NCBI GenBank assembly: GCA_019454045.1
Contig: SKCR01033444.1
Location: 36,857 to 100,856, forward strand
Direction: 5' to 3'
DNA from: Zanthoxylum bungeanum
Lineage: Eukaryota > Streptophyta > Magnoliopsida > Sapindales > Rutaceae
Length of the DNA: 64,000 nucleotides
The notes beneath the pieces are model-generated. The model was not told where the DNA came from. It did not search any database and worked only from the letters and a program-made list of their open reading frames with translations. The translations under genes and the position numbers were made by a program. Below are positions 23,175 to 35,080 of the stretch, piece after piece. Each line of letters opens with the position of its first letter. Positions within the stretch are counted from its first letter, which is position 1.

Positions 23175-23921
23175 GAGTCTGATTCTAGGCCACCTAAAAT
23201 GATTAGCCTTCATTGAATCAATGTTTAATCATGTTTTCTTGACTTTATGCATGCTTATTAGGATCTAAATTGGTTAGATTTAGGGTGTATGACACTTAGC
23301 GGAAAATCCCTAATTAATAAGGTTTGAATGTAATTATGTATTTAATGCATGTTATATGGTCCGTCTTGTCAATACGGATTATGAATAATTCTTTGTGACT
23401 ACGTCCGAGACCGTGCCTCTGCTGTGAGGATGTAGCCGATAAAGATTTATTTATACCGGATGTATATTAGATACTAGGTAAATTCAAGTAAAAGCGGAAT
23501 TCTGAACGTGCCCTAGCTGTCAGGATTACGTAAGTAACTTGAGTTTATCATTGACGAGTTTAACCTTGGTACGTCTCCTTGTGGGCCTGCCTTCGCAGCG
23601 ACAACGAGAAACGGCCAGGACCGGATACTTAGGAGTCATTAGTGAATGATTGACAAATGAGTTGTCTACCTGATGAATATACGAAAGCGAGGCCGTGCCT
23701 CTGCTGTGAGCCGAAATATATTCACGGGATCCACTTTTCACTATTAGTATTTAATTTAATTATTAAATATTTGTATTCTATTTTGGGATTACAGTATTGC
23801 ATGATTTAGTGGGAGGGGCATATTAGATTAAAAATCCATGATCTAGTTTATGCTTTTGATATTATATGAAACTGCTTTATTTCTGCTAACCGTTTTTCGT
23901 GATCTATATGATAGATTGGCG
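23175..23921 (+). other. Untranslated leader of B with a repeated 18-mer
   Basis: About 750 bp without a gene. CCGTGCCTCTGCTGTGAG occurs exactly twice, at 23411-23428 and 23693-23710, with weaker relatives near 23507 and 23580. The leader of D-type elements has a different repeated motif. Confidence 0.7.
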
Positions 23922-24758
23922 ATGGCGGCACAATCCACAAATTAGTTTGCACGTATGCTTGATGCGAACAAACTGAAAGGCGCTGAGAACTTTGCAGACT
24001 GGGAATTGGATTTGAGGATTGTCCTCGATTCCGAAAAGCTGGGTTATGTTCTTGAGGGTCCATTGCCCCTTGCAGTGGGTGAGGATGCTTCGGAGGAGGA
24101 ACGCCAAGTTTTTGAAACTTTGAAGGATGATGATTTAAGGGTTAAATCATACATCCTTAGTTCACTGTCTCCGAAACTCAAGCAACAGTACTATGGTATG
24201 CTAGATTCCTATAGTATGATGACGCAATTGAGACAATCGTTTGAGAACCAGGAACAAGTGATTGTTCACAAAGTCGCCATGGAACTGTTCCATGCGCGTC
24301 TGGATGAGGGGCAGAGTGTCAGCCCACATGTTCTTCAGATGATCGATTTGATCGATCAATTGAGGCAACATAATCTCATCTTGAATGACATTCTCGGTAG
24401 GAGTGTCATTCTTGGTTCACTACCATCTTCATTTCGCCAGTTCGTGATGTACTTCAACATGCACGGGACTGTCTGTACCTACCAGGAGCTACATATGATG
24501 TTGCTCACAGCAGAAGAGGACCTTAAGAAGGGAGTACCGACTCGCCCTCCTAGAACTACTTCTCTTTCGGCTTCTTCCCAAGGATGGTCTAAGGGAAAGA
24601 ACAAGAAAGGCAAGAAGAAGAAGAAGGCTTTTGGTCCTCAACAACAGGCGAAGATTGCAAAGCCCAAAAGGGCTTCTGAAGACAAATGCCACCACTGCGG
24701 CAAAGTCGGGCACTAGAAAAGGAACTGTCCTGATTACATTGCCCAAGTGAGGAGAGAC
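23922..24758 (+). pseudogene. B gag (capsid and nucleocapsid), two stop codons
   Basis: Copia GAG forms the particle that packages the element RNA. The frame starts at ATG 23922, meets TAG at codon 8 (23943-23945), then runs open from 23955. Capsid motifs include KLKGAENFADWELDLRIVL, typical of plant copia gag. A lysine-rich tract precedes the zinc knuckle at 24687-24728, a CX2CX4HX4C motif in which the residue after His is a TAG (24714-24716), most likely from a TGG Trp codon. The frame continues into protease, so GAG and POL were one polyprotein. The start is chosen because the ATG is in frame and upstream of the conserved capsid. Confidence 0.88.
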
Positions 24759-25168
24759 AGAGCTTCTACATCAGGTACTTTTATTTTTCCAGTTATTGAT
24801 TTATCTTTGGCTTGTGAAGCCGTTACATCCAGCTGGATTTTAGATTCTGCTTGTCCCATTCACATTTGCAATTCGTTGCAGGTGCTGAAGGAAAGTAGGA
24901 AACTGAAGCCTGGAGAGATGCAGTTGCGGTTCGGGAGTGGAGACTCTTTGGATGCAGTTGCAGTGGGAGTATGCGAGATCTCATTGCCGAATGGGACACT
25001 TTTGTTATATGACTGTCATTTTGTACCGGGATGTGTCGCTAATATTATATCACTTTTTGTATTAGATACAGAAGGCTTTTGTATTAATATTAAGAATAGT
25101 TCTTTGTATTTATATGATAAAAATATATTCAGATCCTTTTTTGTCCAAACCAGCATGGTCATTATACA
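24759..25168 (+). pseudogene. B protease, active site altered
   Basis: The aspartic protease would cut the polyprotein. WILDSACPIHICNS at about 24834-24875 corresponds to the copia active-site region, normally D-S-G; here the codons at 24843-24851 read Asp-Ser-Ala, and the usual Thr-Ser after Cys reads Pro-Ile. The frame is open to 25193, but homology moves to another frame between about 25135 and 25170 (ILNTGV follows in the next frame). Inactive by both changes. Confidence 0.82.
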
Positions 25169-26285
25169 TTGCAAACTTCAAAATATATATTAAATACTGG
25201 AGTTAATAAACGTAGTTTACCTGTAATTAATAATACTGAACTTTGGCATATGAGACTTGGTCACATTGGCGTTAAACGCCTTACCCAATTGGTTAGGAAT
25301 AGTTTGATATCAGATCTTACCATTGAATCCTATCCAACTTGTGAATCTTGTATTCAGGGTAAGATGACCAAAGCCCCATTTTCTGGTGTTGGACACCGCG
25401 CCATTAACTTACTGGAACTCGTACATTCTGATGTATGTGGTCCACTAAGTCAAACTGCTCAAAGTGGTTTTCATTCACTTCGTTACCTTTACCGATGATT
25501 TATCACGGTACGGTTATGTGTATTTGATGCAACATAAATCGGAAACCTTTGAAAAGTTCAAAGAGTTCCGAAATGAAGTAGAAAAACAAACTGGTAAATA
25601 TATTAAATGCCTTCGATCAGATCGAGGCGGTGAATATATGAGTGGTGAGTTCATGGATTATATGAAGGAGAATGGGATTCTCGCTTAATATACTCCTCCA
25701 GGTACACCACAACACAATAATGTATCTGAAAGGAGAAATCGGACTTTATTGGATATGGTCCGATCGATGTTGAGTTTCACAGATTTGCCCTATTACTTAT
25801 GGGGTTACTCTCTCTTAACAGCCGCACATCTTTTGAATAAGATTCCTTCAAAGGCTATTCCTACGACACCGTATCAGATATGGTTCGGTAGGAGACCAAA
25901 TCTTAATTATATTAAGGTTTGGGGTTGTCCTGCCTATGTCAGGGTGACTCAGCAAGATAAGCTTTCGCCTCGAGGGCAAAAGTTTAGGTTTGTTGGATAT
26001 CCTTCGAATACGAGAGGATATATGTTCTATGATACCGAGCATCGAAATGTGTTCGTAGCTCGCTTCGCAAAATTTCTAGAAGTAGAATTTTTGTCAGAAG
26101 GTGGTAATCATAGACAGGTTGAGCTTGATGAAGTCCAACCTGAAAACAACGAGCCAACGGAGGAACCTGAAGTTCAAGTAGATGAAGGACCTTCAACACA
26201 CACACTCCGTAGGTCGGAAGGGTATCTAGACCTCCTGAACGCTTGTATTTATACAAGAAAAGAGTCTGGATGTTCTCTTAGTTGA
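25169..26285 (+). pseudogene. B integrase, frameshifted
   Basis: Integrase inserts the cDNA into the genome. The zinc domain (H-H-C-C) is intact: LWHMRLGHIG and CESCIQGK at 25240-25365. The catalytic Asp of HSDVCGP and the next Asp of RSDRGGEY survive, and Glu of SERRNRT lies near 25725-25745, so all three acidic residues remain. Breaks: a frameshift at about 25475 inside the core, a TAA at 25686-25688 just before YTPPGTPQ, and a frameshift near 26260 in the C-terminal part. The conserved WGCPAYV follows near 25920. Confidence 0.88.
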
Positions 26286-27340
26286 AGAGACAGATCCTTT
26301 CACCTATAGAGAATCGATGTTGGACATCGACTCCGTGAAATGGCAAAGTGCCATGAAATCCGAGATAGACTCAATGCATGAAAATCAAGTTTGGGACTTG
26401 ATTCCGCTTCCCGAAGGAATTGTTCCTATCGGTTGTAAATGGGTTTACAAAAGAGCGAGGGCCTGACGGTAAGTTTGAAACTTACAAGGCCCGACTGGTA
26501 GCAAAAGGTTACACGCAGCGACCTGGCGTCGACTACGATGAAACTTTTTCACCGGTAGCAATGCTTAAGTCTATCCAGATTTTGCTTTCTATAGCTGCGT
26601 ATCATGACTACGAGATTTGGCAAATGGACGTCAAAACGGCTTTTCTAAATGGATTTCTTGATGAAGAAATCTATATGGAACAGCCGGAAGGTTTCACGTC
26701 CAGCGAAACCTTGGGTATGGTATGTAAGCTTAATAAGTCCATTTATGGACTTAAACAAGCTTCACGAAGTTGGAATCTTCGATTCGATGAGATTATTAGA
26801 TCGTCTGATTTTCTCAAGAATTCGGAAGAATCCTGTGTGTATCAGAAGGCCAGTGGGAGCATGGTCGTATTTTTAGTCCTATATGTTGATGACATCCTAA
26901 TCATTGGGAATGATTTAGGTATACTGCAAAGCGTGAAAGCGTACCTCTGTAAGAATTTCTCCATGAAGGATCTGGGAGAAGCTTCCTATGTTTTAGGGAT
27001 AAAACTCTATGGAGATAGACAAATGAGGCTGATTGGGTTATCCCAATCAACGTACGTAGATAAGATCTTGGAACGGTATAGCTTTGGTAACTGTAAGACA
27101 ACAAACATACCGTTCAGACATGGGATTCATCTTTCCAAGAAGATGTGTCCACAAACAGAAGATGAGAAGGTTAGAATGTCTAACCAACCTTATGATTCAT
27201 GTTTGGGTAGCATAATGTATGCCATGTTATGTACGAGGCCTGATATCAGTTTCGCTGTTAGCGTAACTAGTCGATATCAGTCCAATCCAGGTAATGACCA
27301 TTGGATGGCCATTAAACATATCCTAAAGTATCTTAAAGGT
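26286..27340 (+). pseudogene. B reverse transcriptase
   Basis: Copies the RNA to DNA. After a frameshift at about 26455 the frame at 26420-27766 is open: [49 protein letters not shown] and the catalytic YVDD at 26882-26893, with LIIGND after it. This is the best-preserved stretch of B. The upstream linker (26286-26455) is in a different frame. Neighbours are integrase upstream and RNase H downstream, the copia order. Confidence 0.92.
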
Positions 27341-27865
27341 ACTAAGGATAAGTTAATAGTTTATGGAGGAAACGAACTGCAGGTTAATGGGTATACAGAC
27401 TCGGATTTCCAATCGGATCCCGATGATAGAAAGTCTACATCTGGATTTGTCTTTACCCTTAACGGAGGTGCAGTTTGTTGGAAGAGTTCCAAACAGGGAT
27501 CGACAGCTGATTCCACTACTGAGGCGGAATATATTGCAGCTTCTGAAGCTGCAAAAGAGGCTGTGTGGATAAGAACTTTATCACAGAATTGGGAGTTGTC
27601 CCAAGTATCGAGAATGCGATTCCGTTATACTGTGATAATACTGGAGCCATTGCGCAAGCAAAGGACCGAGGGCGCATCAGAAGTCGAAGCATGTGGAACG
27701 CAAGTACCACATCATTCGAGAGATCGTGTCGCGAGGGGATATTGTCGTGTGCAAGGTACCGAGTGAAGATAAGTAGTAGACCCGCTGACGAAGGCCAAAC
27801 CTCCGAAGCTGTTTGATAAACACGTGGAGTCGATGGGTATTAGATACAATCAATATTGGCACTAG
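27341..27865 (+). pseudogene. B RNase H and polyprotein end
   Basis: RNase H removes RNA from the RNA-DNA hybrid. Recognisable parts are [37 protein letters not shown] and YCDNTGAI, which carry the conserved acidic residues. At least two frameshifts occur (about 27555 and 27665). The natural stop is TAG at 27863-27865 after a QYWH-like end, followed by the polypurine tract. Confidence 0.88.
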
Positions 27866-27881
27866 AGCAAGTGGGAGATTT
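27866..27881 (+). other. Polypurine tract of B
   Basis: AGCAAGTGGGAGATTT, directly before the 3' LTR start TGTTGGGG at 27882. Confidence 0.85.
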
Positions 27882-30175
27882 TGTTGGGGTTGGTGCTCAG
27901 AGCGCCAATTCCCGGTTGTATTTCTGTTAAATACTTCTGTAAAACATTATTATTATGAATAATATATGCAGTTTCTATAATATAATCTATCTTTCTATAT
28001 GGTAAAGACGTAATGACCCTAGAAATTAGTCATGATACAGTTGCAAAAGCGTCGCAACGGACATTGAGAAGTATCATGACGTTGTCATTCTCAGACAGTT
28101 CCTGGTCAAGGTTTACACTACTTGGTCAGTATAGTAAACCCGTTGAGACCGGTACATGTCGTATACTGGAATATATGATTCCAATAGTTTCTCAATGAAC
28201 CATAAGTCTTGGAGACTAGTATAGACGTGTAGGTGTTTATAGCGGATAAACCCTGAACGACTCACCAAAGATTCTTAATGGATGGTACACCAGCGTCAAT
28301 AAGAATCTTCTTGGGTTGAGCAGCACTTGTGATTCTTAGACTTGAGATGCCATTGTGGGCACATGAGACATCTTCTACACTTAGATGGCAGTCACGTCAC
28401 CGATCTATTTAGATCAGACCTCCGCTTGTTCGTTGGGTGTAGACAGATCCTCAGGGTGTCCTATGTGTATCAAGATAGGATCCGTCAGTTCGGTGTATCA
28501 GAGCATAGGTAGTCCATATGATTAGCAATCAGATAAAACCATGGGATTTATCCGGATACCTGTGACGGAGGAATTATACATTTGCCATGACCTCGACCTG
28601 TATGGTTCAGCGAGATTATCCGTGATCGTCATAATCTACGGGTGGATAGATTATGGACACGAAATTAGATTTCGTGACGGATATACCTGAATCTAGAGAG
28701 TCTCAATAATGAAACATACTCGTAGAGCACTAGAGCAACATTAATAAATAATATTGATTATTTATAAAGTCGTTTAAAGGTTAAACGCAAGATACGTGCT
28801 AAAGGGACTAGATAGTCATTTGCCTAATTATTGTGTATTTACTTTTAATACTTGATTAATTTAAATACACATTAATTAATAGTCAAAATGAGTTATTTGA
28901 CTTATATCCTAAATGAATATATATTTTTAATATTTAATGTAAATATTATACATATATTTAATATATTTGTATTTGATTAATTAATTAATTATTTAATTGT
29001 TAAATGATTAAATTAATTAAAATATAAATATCTTACATTAGGATATTTAAGTAAATGATTATGTTGCTTTGTTGACCAAGTTTTAAATATCTAATAAAGT
29101 ATTTTTAGATATTTAATCAAGTTGACCAAACTTTAGTTAAATGAAATTGAAATGAAAAATTGCCAAATGAATGCTTGTAATTTCGGCCAAGGGTTTTTTA
29201 TTACAAGTATATATTGTTTTCATTTCATCTTCATTTGATAACCTAATACACTTTACAAGAAACACCATTAAAGAAAACAAAGAAAGCAAGTGAAGGAGAA
29301 AAGGAAAAACTTAAAGAAAAGCTTGGATTTTGTAAGTTTTTCAAACTTACTATTAGAAAAGAAATTTGTTCCTTAGGATCTAGGCAACATCTTGTGATGT
29401 TCTTAAGTTATTCTTTTCATTATTTCTTGTGTTTTTGATGTTGTAAATTTGGTTGAAAGTGTTGAGCATGTGTGATGAAGAAAGCTTGTAACTATTGTAG
29501 TTATAATCATTCTTTTAAGGTTTTTGAAACCATGTTGCTAATCTAGAGTTATTGACCCACTCTTAAATGACCTAGATTTGATCTTGAGTTGTTTCATTGT
29601 GTTGAGACTTGGATTGGATGGAAGAATGATGATTGAAGTAATTGATTTAATGTATTTGGTCTAATTTGTCCAATTTGTGAAAATTGAAAAATTAGGGTTC
29701 ATGACTAATTCCAAATTTGGGGGTTTTCATATATGTTGTGTATTTATGTGTGTATATGATGCATATAAAGTTTCATGTTGATTGGATATCATTTGGATGT
29801 GTCTTGAAGCATGAAAGTGCAAAATGCACAAAATGGAACCTAAAGGAGGCTCTCGGCCTTGTGAGGGAAAATTGGGGATTTTGGTTGCTTTGGTGTTTTG
29901 ATGTTTTGAACACCATAAGTTCATCTTAGAAATGATTTAGAATCATTCAAAATTGATTAGATCAATTTCGGACTAAAATGGACAAAAATACAAAGCAAGG
30001 GTATTTCGGTAAATTCACCTTAAAATGTTTTATTGAATTATTTTCATAATTTGATTATTGGAATGTTAAATAAATATGTTTATTTAATTAATCCGAGAAA
30101 AATTTTTGAAATCTGAAAATCGGATTTTCACCGCTTCCGCTGCGTTACCGGATTCACCCCCTAAAAACCCCTACA
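27882..30175 (+). mobile_element. B 3' LTR
   Basis: 2,294 bp, from TGTTGGGG to CCCTACA. Relative to the 5' LTR it lacks 110 bp (5' LTR 7323-7432); at the join (about 28544) one TGGG remains where the 5' LTR has two. CCTCG follows at 30176. No genes. Confidence 0.95.
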
Positions 30176-30180
30176 CCTCG
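30176..30180. repeat. Target-site duplication of B, right copy (CCTCG)
   Basis: Pairs with 6656-6660. Minisatellite block 2 of E resumes here and runs to about 30215. Confidence 0.95.
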
Positions 30181-31416
30181 CCCCCAGACTGGTACTGATA
30201 TGGGCCTCGCCCCGTGATTCATTCCTGAAAACTGCTAACACTGTATTGTTGCTGCTTCCGGTTGTCTTGCATTTGATGCTTTCCCTTTTTCTTTGTTGAA
30301 ACCTTTGAATACAAAGAAAACAACCACAAAAAGGAATGCAAAATACGTTACGTGTATGCATGTATGCATGAATGAGTTTCCTATCCCATTGGGTTAGGTC
30401 ATCCACCAATTCCCTTGGTAACTGCTCGGTCTTCTCTTCTTTGCCGTACAGTTTTCTGTTCCTTGGTTTCCTTTTCCCGATATCTATGTTTGTTCAACTC
30501 TTTTTGACATTTTTTTTTTCTAACCCAACGAATATCTATGATGTCTTTTAAGACACATGGGGTTAACATGATGCGTGTATGCATGAGATGCATGAAATGC
30601 GTGCGATGCATGGAATCTATAAGTCGGCCCATTACCATTTTAAAGCATTTAATCATACTATTGCGATGTGCAAACGTGTCCTAGTTGAAAAGGCCCAACA
30701 GGTTTACACTTTGGATAACATGGCTAAACGACTTCAAATGGTGAGAGGCCCAAACATAAGATGGTCCATCAGCATTTTAGAAACTTTTGGCCCACTTATC
30801 ATAGGATACGAACTCGTCCCAGTTTAAATGGCCCAACAAGTTCTCTTTCTGACTAGAAGTCCAACTGCATCCAAATGAGGATGGTCCATAAGTACAAGGA
30901 AATAGTTGCTATAGGTCATACAACACCGGTCTACGTGTGGGTTCGCGGGAGTGTAGACAAAGGCTCTCACTGGCGAAGGATTACCCACAACTAGGTATCC
31001 CCACTCAAGGGTTCGAGTGACCAAGTGAGCGCACCTTTTTTATACACTAAGGTACGTGCCAACGAGCTATGGTGTGTGACTGACTGTCAAATGGACTTCC
31101 CGTTGTAGATTCCCCAGAGGGAGGGTGGAGCGAGGCTCTCTTCAGTACCCAAGCCTCTTAAGCTCTTATCGCTTGGTGTCAGGAATAAACAACGAGTCCT
31201 TCAAATTAGTCCATCACAGTAGGCTACGAGTAGATGATTATCTAGGTGCCTTCACAGCTTTTCCTTCTAGAAAGGTAGTGAGTGAATGAAGACACCAAAC
31301 CATTACCTAGTCTTAAAAGTGCCTTTGATTAAACCCCTTTCAACCCACTATAGGAATGGTTAATTTAAAGCACAAATCATAATATTACAAGACATTATTT
31401 CGGGGCTAATTCTCTA
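30181..31416 (-). other. E non-coding leader (after minisatellite)
   Basis: The first 35 bp finish minisatellite block 2. The rest, read on the - strand from the primer site, matches F's leader (55507-57480) on the + strand. The best-conserved block is 30945-31075 against 55920-56035 (GGTACGTGCC... and CCCACTCAAGGGTTCGAG). No gag or pol sequence is visible in either element. Confidence 0.75.
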
Positions 31417-31434
31417 TCCCCAGAGGAGTCGCCA
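31417..31434 (-). other. Primer binding site of E
   Basis: On the - strand TGGCGACTCCTCTGGGGA follows the LTR end CCCACA after three bases. From memory this resembles the Arg-tRNA-type primer site of plant Tat/Ogre gypsy elements; F has TGGTGACTCCACTAGGAA at 55489. Confidence 0.7.
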
Positions 31435-32182
31435 GATTGTGGGACACAGAAACTGGGTGACGCATGCTATTCTAGGCTCGCGGCCTAGTTGGGAGTACGG
31501 AGTAGCCCACGGGGGACTAAACCGGAGAATAATGGAGTCACCACCCGGTGTGAACCGGGACAAAGATTTAAGGCCGCACTCACCCCTCGCAAGGGAAGAC
31601 CTCAAACCGTTGGGTTCGGAATGGTCCCTTACTTATGCCACTTGTAATGAAATGATTTGTGCAATAACTTAACCAAGCCTAAGCAACATGTATTTCCAAG
31701 GATAATCTACTCCTAAGTTCGCATGCATAAGTACAAGGCTCATATCTAAGTTCACATGTAACACATTTTCATATTTGCATACAACCTATTTGCATATAAT
31801 CTATGTCCAAATTTGCATACAACCTATTTACATATAATCTATGTATGAATTTGCATGCATAAAGATAAATTGAAATACGACAAGCATACAATGTCATAAG
31901 CATATTACATTTGATCATAGGCATGCCAGTAGGTAATAATTGTAAAATCACGCATGAAAGCAAATCGGAATAACAGCAAGCATATAACTTCATTAACATG
32001 TTGAATGGATGAATGTGTAAGCATAAGTAGATAACTATCGTGTAAACATGCATCATGGAAACGAACATCTGATTTTGTGAACACAATAAATGACTAACTG
32101 CGAGAACATGAACAATCAAAAAGGTAAATGACAAAATGAGTAACCATGCATTAGATGTGATGGAAGAGGGCCTGTTTACCTT

Positions 32183-32322
32183 GGGCGTTAGTGCGGCATT
32201 CGTAATCGCGTTCGAATGGTAAACAGAAGGTTCGCGTCCGACTAGCGTTCGTAAACGCATTCAAACGAACTGAGACATAAAATATGCGTTCGTGCGGCGT
32301 TCTAAAACGCGTTCGAACGGGA
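32183..32322. repeat. CG-rich GCGTTCG repeats in E's LTR
   Basis: GCGTTAGTGCGGC, CGCGTTCGAATGG, GCGTTCGTAAACGC, GTGCGGCGTTC and CGCGTTCGAACGG alternate. CGTTCGAACG is its own reverse complement. CpG is far denser here than in the surrounding AT-rich LTR. Function unknown. Confidence 0.6.
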
Positions 32323-32413
32323 TTACAGCAGTGACCTCAAAAATGTAGTAAACAACATGACACATACGTGAACGGATGAATGGATGCACCTAATAAATAA
32401 TAACGGGCTAAAA

Positions 32414-32812
32414 TGGCGCGGCAAAGCATCGTGGTAAATGATTTTAACCCCTCGACATGGAGGACCTTTAATCCAACTTACTAAGCAATGCGCTAATAAC
32501 ATAATGCATATAAAAAATAAAGTCAACAATATCGGACCTTGTATACCCGATTGAACACATCTTACATTCAACCGAATATACGTCATCCGGCGTGGCAAAG
32601 TATCGCGGTAAAGGATTTTAACCCCTCGACATGGAGGACCTTTAATCCAACTTACTAAGCCCATGCGCTAATAACATAATGCATATAAAAAAAAATGACA
32701 ACAATATCGGACTTTGTATACCCGATTGAACACATCTTACATTCAACCGAATATACATCATCCGACGCTGCAAAGCATCGTTGTAAAGGATTTTAACCCC
32801 TCGACATGGAGG
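32414..32812. repeat. 175-bp tandem repeats, about 2.3 copies
   Basis: Same unit as 214-3427, starting GCGCGGCAAAGCATCGTGG. It stops at GGAGG (32808-32812), where C is inserted, and resumes at 43219. Confidence 0.93.
32808..32812. repeat. Target-site duplication of C, left copy (GGAGG)
   Basis: GGAGG precedes C's LTR and recurs at 43219-43223. Uninterrupted units elsewhere read CATGGAGGACC with one copy. Confidence 0.95.
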
Positions 32813-35066
32813 TGTTGGACAAAATGACCCATAGCGTCACTATTTGCACAGATCATTGTGTTGTTGTAGCAAATTAACTATGTGACAAGGAAATTGCACT
32901 CTCATCATTTGTGATTAGATCACCATAGATATATAAATGAAGAGAGGTCCCTATGATTAGTACCTGGACTGAGAATGATATGAGACAGTATCAGTCCCCG
33001 AAGGTTTAATCATTAAATATCCCTAGCCGTAGTATTATCGAGACTGGACATCGATAATGCGGAATAGGCTAGTATTGCACTTGTGCGCGTTTGTGAGGGC
33101 ACAACGGCATAGTTCTCATATATATAAGTATTGGATACTTATGCAAGTGCGATAGGAGGTCGTGTTTCACCGATGGTACGGGAAACAGCTTCGCTCTGGA
33201 TAGACCCCTCGGAATCCCATTGGTATTATGACTATGTGTCTATGGGAGGCCGAAATCGAGGTAGGTGTGTATAGTCTTAACCTGAGACTTGCATCGCTAA
33301 TACTTACGATAATCGATAAACTTTGGTCTTGGTGGTAGGGGGCTTTAACCGGTTCTGTGTACACCATTTCTGGGTTTATCAGAGAGTCGTAGTGTATTGG
33401 GTGTGATGTCAAGACGGAAGTATCACTTCAGTCATTTGGAGATGATGTCACGCAGGATACGGTACTAGTGCTCTTGAGTGTTGCGCAACCAATCGGGATA
33501 TTGTGACCAGGTCATGTATATCCGATTATAGAGACTATGTTACCAGACATCCGACATGTGTTTCGGACGGGGCAGACACTTATCCAGCCCCAGCCCTAGC
33601 ACGTGATTATCCGATACTGGGCCGATATACACAATACTACGGTATACTACGCTTGATACAGATCTATATATTCCTGTAAGAATATTTCTGGAGAATTGGG
33701 TAGGCATGGCGCTTTGCTAGAAGCCAACCTTGTCTTGTAAATCGATATAAACGTAGTACGAGGTACTTACGTGTTCGGACAGTCCGACGATCGTATTTAC
33801 TGCCAACATATCCGGAGATCTCATGGGTCGCTTCCTGAAGATTCACCGATGACGTATGACTCGCACTTTGATTAATCTGGGATTAATTAGAAGAGAGAGA
33901 TAGAATTAATCTGGGATTAATTCGGAGAGATAGAATTAATCTGGGATTAATTCGATGAGAGAGAAAATTAATCTGGGATTAATTGCGGAGATATTTTATC
34001 TGGGATAAAATATTAATTAAAGAGAGAGAACGATTAATTTGGAATTAATCGATAAAATTAATATATTCGATATATTAATCGAAATTGGATTTCGACGCGG
34101 AATTAAAATTAGATTTTAATTCGGGCGAACGAATTAATTTAGAATTAATTCGTTAGCGACGTGAATAGTGAATTCGCTAGGCGTAATCATTTAATTACGA
34201 CGCGACGGAAAATTCGTTAATTTGGAATTAGCGAACCCGAGCCCGAGAGTGATTGCGAGCGCGTTCGCATTTCGAATTCGAACGCGACACGCAAGTCACA
34301 TCAATTGTCAAATCACTTGTCACTTTGAGTGATGTGATATGACATGTTGTCACTTTATTAAAGTGACATGATGTGAATATAGAAAAATGATTGTTGGAAA
34401 GTTGATAGGACTTTTGTATATAATTTTATTCATTTACTTGGTAAATGGGATAAAGATATAAGTATATATAAATCATTTTCTCTCTCTTGGACCTTTCATT
34501 ATTGTTCACGTGAATGGCCTAATTTTTGGTCATTATTGTTCACGTGAATGGCCTAATCTTTGTCATTATTGTTCACATTTTGGGACAACTTTACACGTGA
34601 CACTCTCTCATTTTTGCTTTGGTCTTCACGATTTTTGGGCATAAAAATACAGTGAGCCAAAAACTCTTCATTTTCTCTTCTCCCTTTCTTCTCCATTTTG
34701 GTCACTGCCGACGCAAAAGAGAAGCAATTGGAAGATGTTTTTGTTGCAAAACAGAAGTGCTAGCACACCTTGAGCATACATAGGTGATAGGGAAGCTTCT
34801 TCTTTGAGTTAGGAAGCTTGAAGCTTTGAGCTTCAATGGTGGTCTCACATGGCCGAACATGGAGGAAGCCAAGATGATCAAAACCGCACAGCCCCACTGC
34901 ATTTGGAAGCCATTGCCGTGACTTGAAGGGAGCAAAAATCGCACCTTGCTCTTCAAACATCAAAACCGAAATTCAATGTGAGTTGATTCCGCCACCTCCT
35001 TTGATGTGTTCATATGTTGATTTTATGCATTGTTTGTGATCTTGTGGACATGATTAAACTCCAACA
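32813..35066 (+). mobile_element. C 5' LTR
   Basis: 2,254 bp, TGTTGGACAAAATG to CTCCAACA. It carries the hairpin row with two extra CTGGG hairpins (33869-34220), the GTCAC cluster (34293-34373), a G-box tandem repeat (34496-34577) and a TATATATAAAT stretch near 34462. Confidence 0.95.
34496..34577 (+). promoter_or_regulatory. Tandem 34-bp repeat with G-box in C's LTR
   Basis: Two full and one partial copy of TCATTATTGTTCACGTGAAT followed by GGCCTAAT(T/C)TTTG; each full copy carries TTCACGTGAA, a perfect palindrome with a G-box core. The 3' LTR has the same (42628-42711). A's LTR lacks it. A role in promoter response is inference. Confidence 0.6.
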
Positions 35067-35067
35067 A

Positions 35068-35080
35068 TGGTATCTAGAGC
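35068..35080 (+). other. Primer binding site of C
   Basis: TGGTATCTAGAGC, one base after the LTR end; a one-base-longer variant of A's TGGTATCAGAGC. D has a similar altered site (TGGTATCTATGAGC). Confidence 0.8.

Larger units (their letters stand above)
6661..30175 (+). mobile_element. Element B: Ty1/copia retrotransposon, complete but split by element A
   Basis: Two LTRs (6661-8264 plus 22360-23159, and 27882-30175), an initiator-Met-tRNA primer site at 23163, a broken gag-pol at 23922-27865 in the order GAG, protease, integrase, reverse transcriptase, RNase H, and a polypurine tract before 27882. That order defines Ty1/copia. B lies in E's minisatellite with the duplication CCTCG. Its LTRs differ at roughly 1.2 percent of positions in the first 660 bases by eye, apart from one 110-bp deletion. 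Element A (8265-22354) splits the 5' LTR. Confidence 0.95.
31438..32812 (-). mobile_element. E 5' LTR, distal part
   Basis: On the - strand the LTR ends ...TGTGTCCCACA at 31438. It includes GAGTGCGGCC and GGGACCATT-like blocks shared with F (55300-55400), a TATGCAAAT repeat (31765-31850), and from 32414 upward the 175-bp array. Element C separates this from the other part (43224-45323). With C and one duplication copy removed, the LTR is about 3.5 kb. Confidence 0.85.

Noticed and set aside
31414..31672. Overlapping 63- and 77-codon frames near E's primer site
   Set aside because: They overlap the LTR end and primer site of E on opposite strands; F's equivalent has no such frames.
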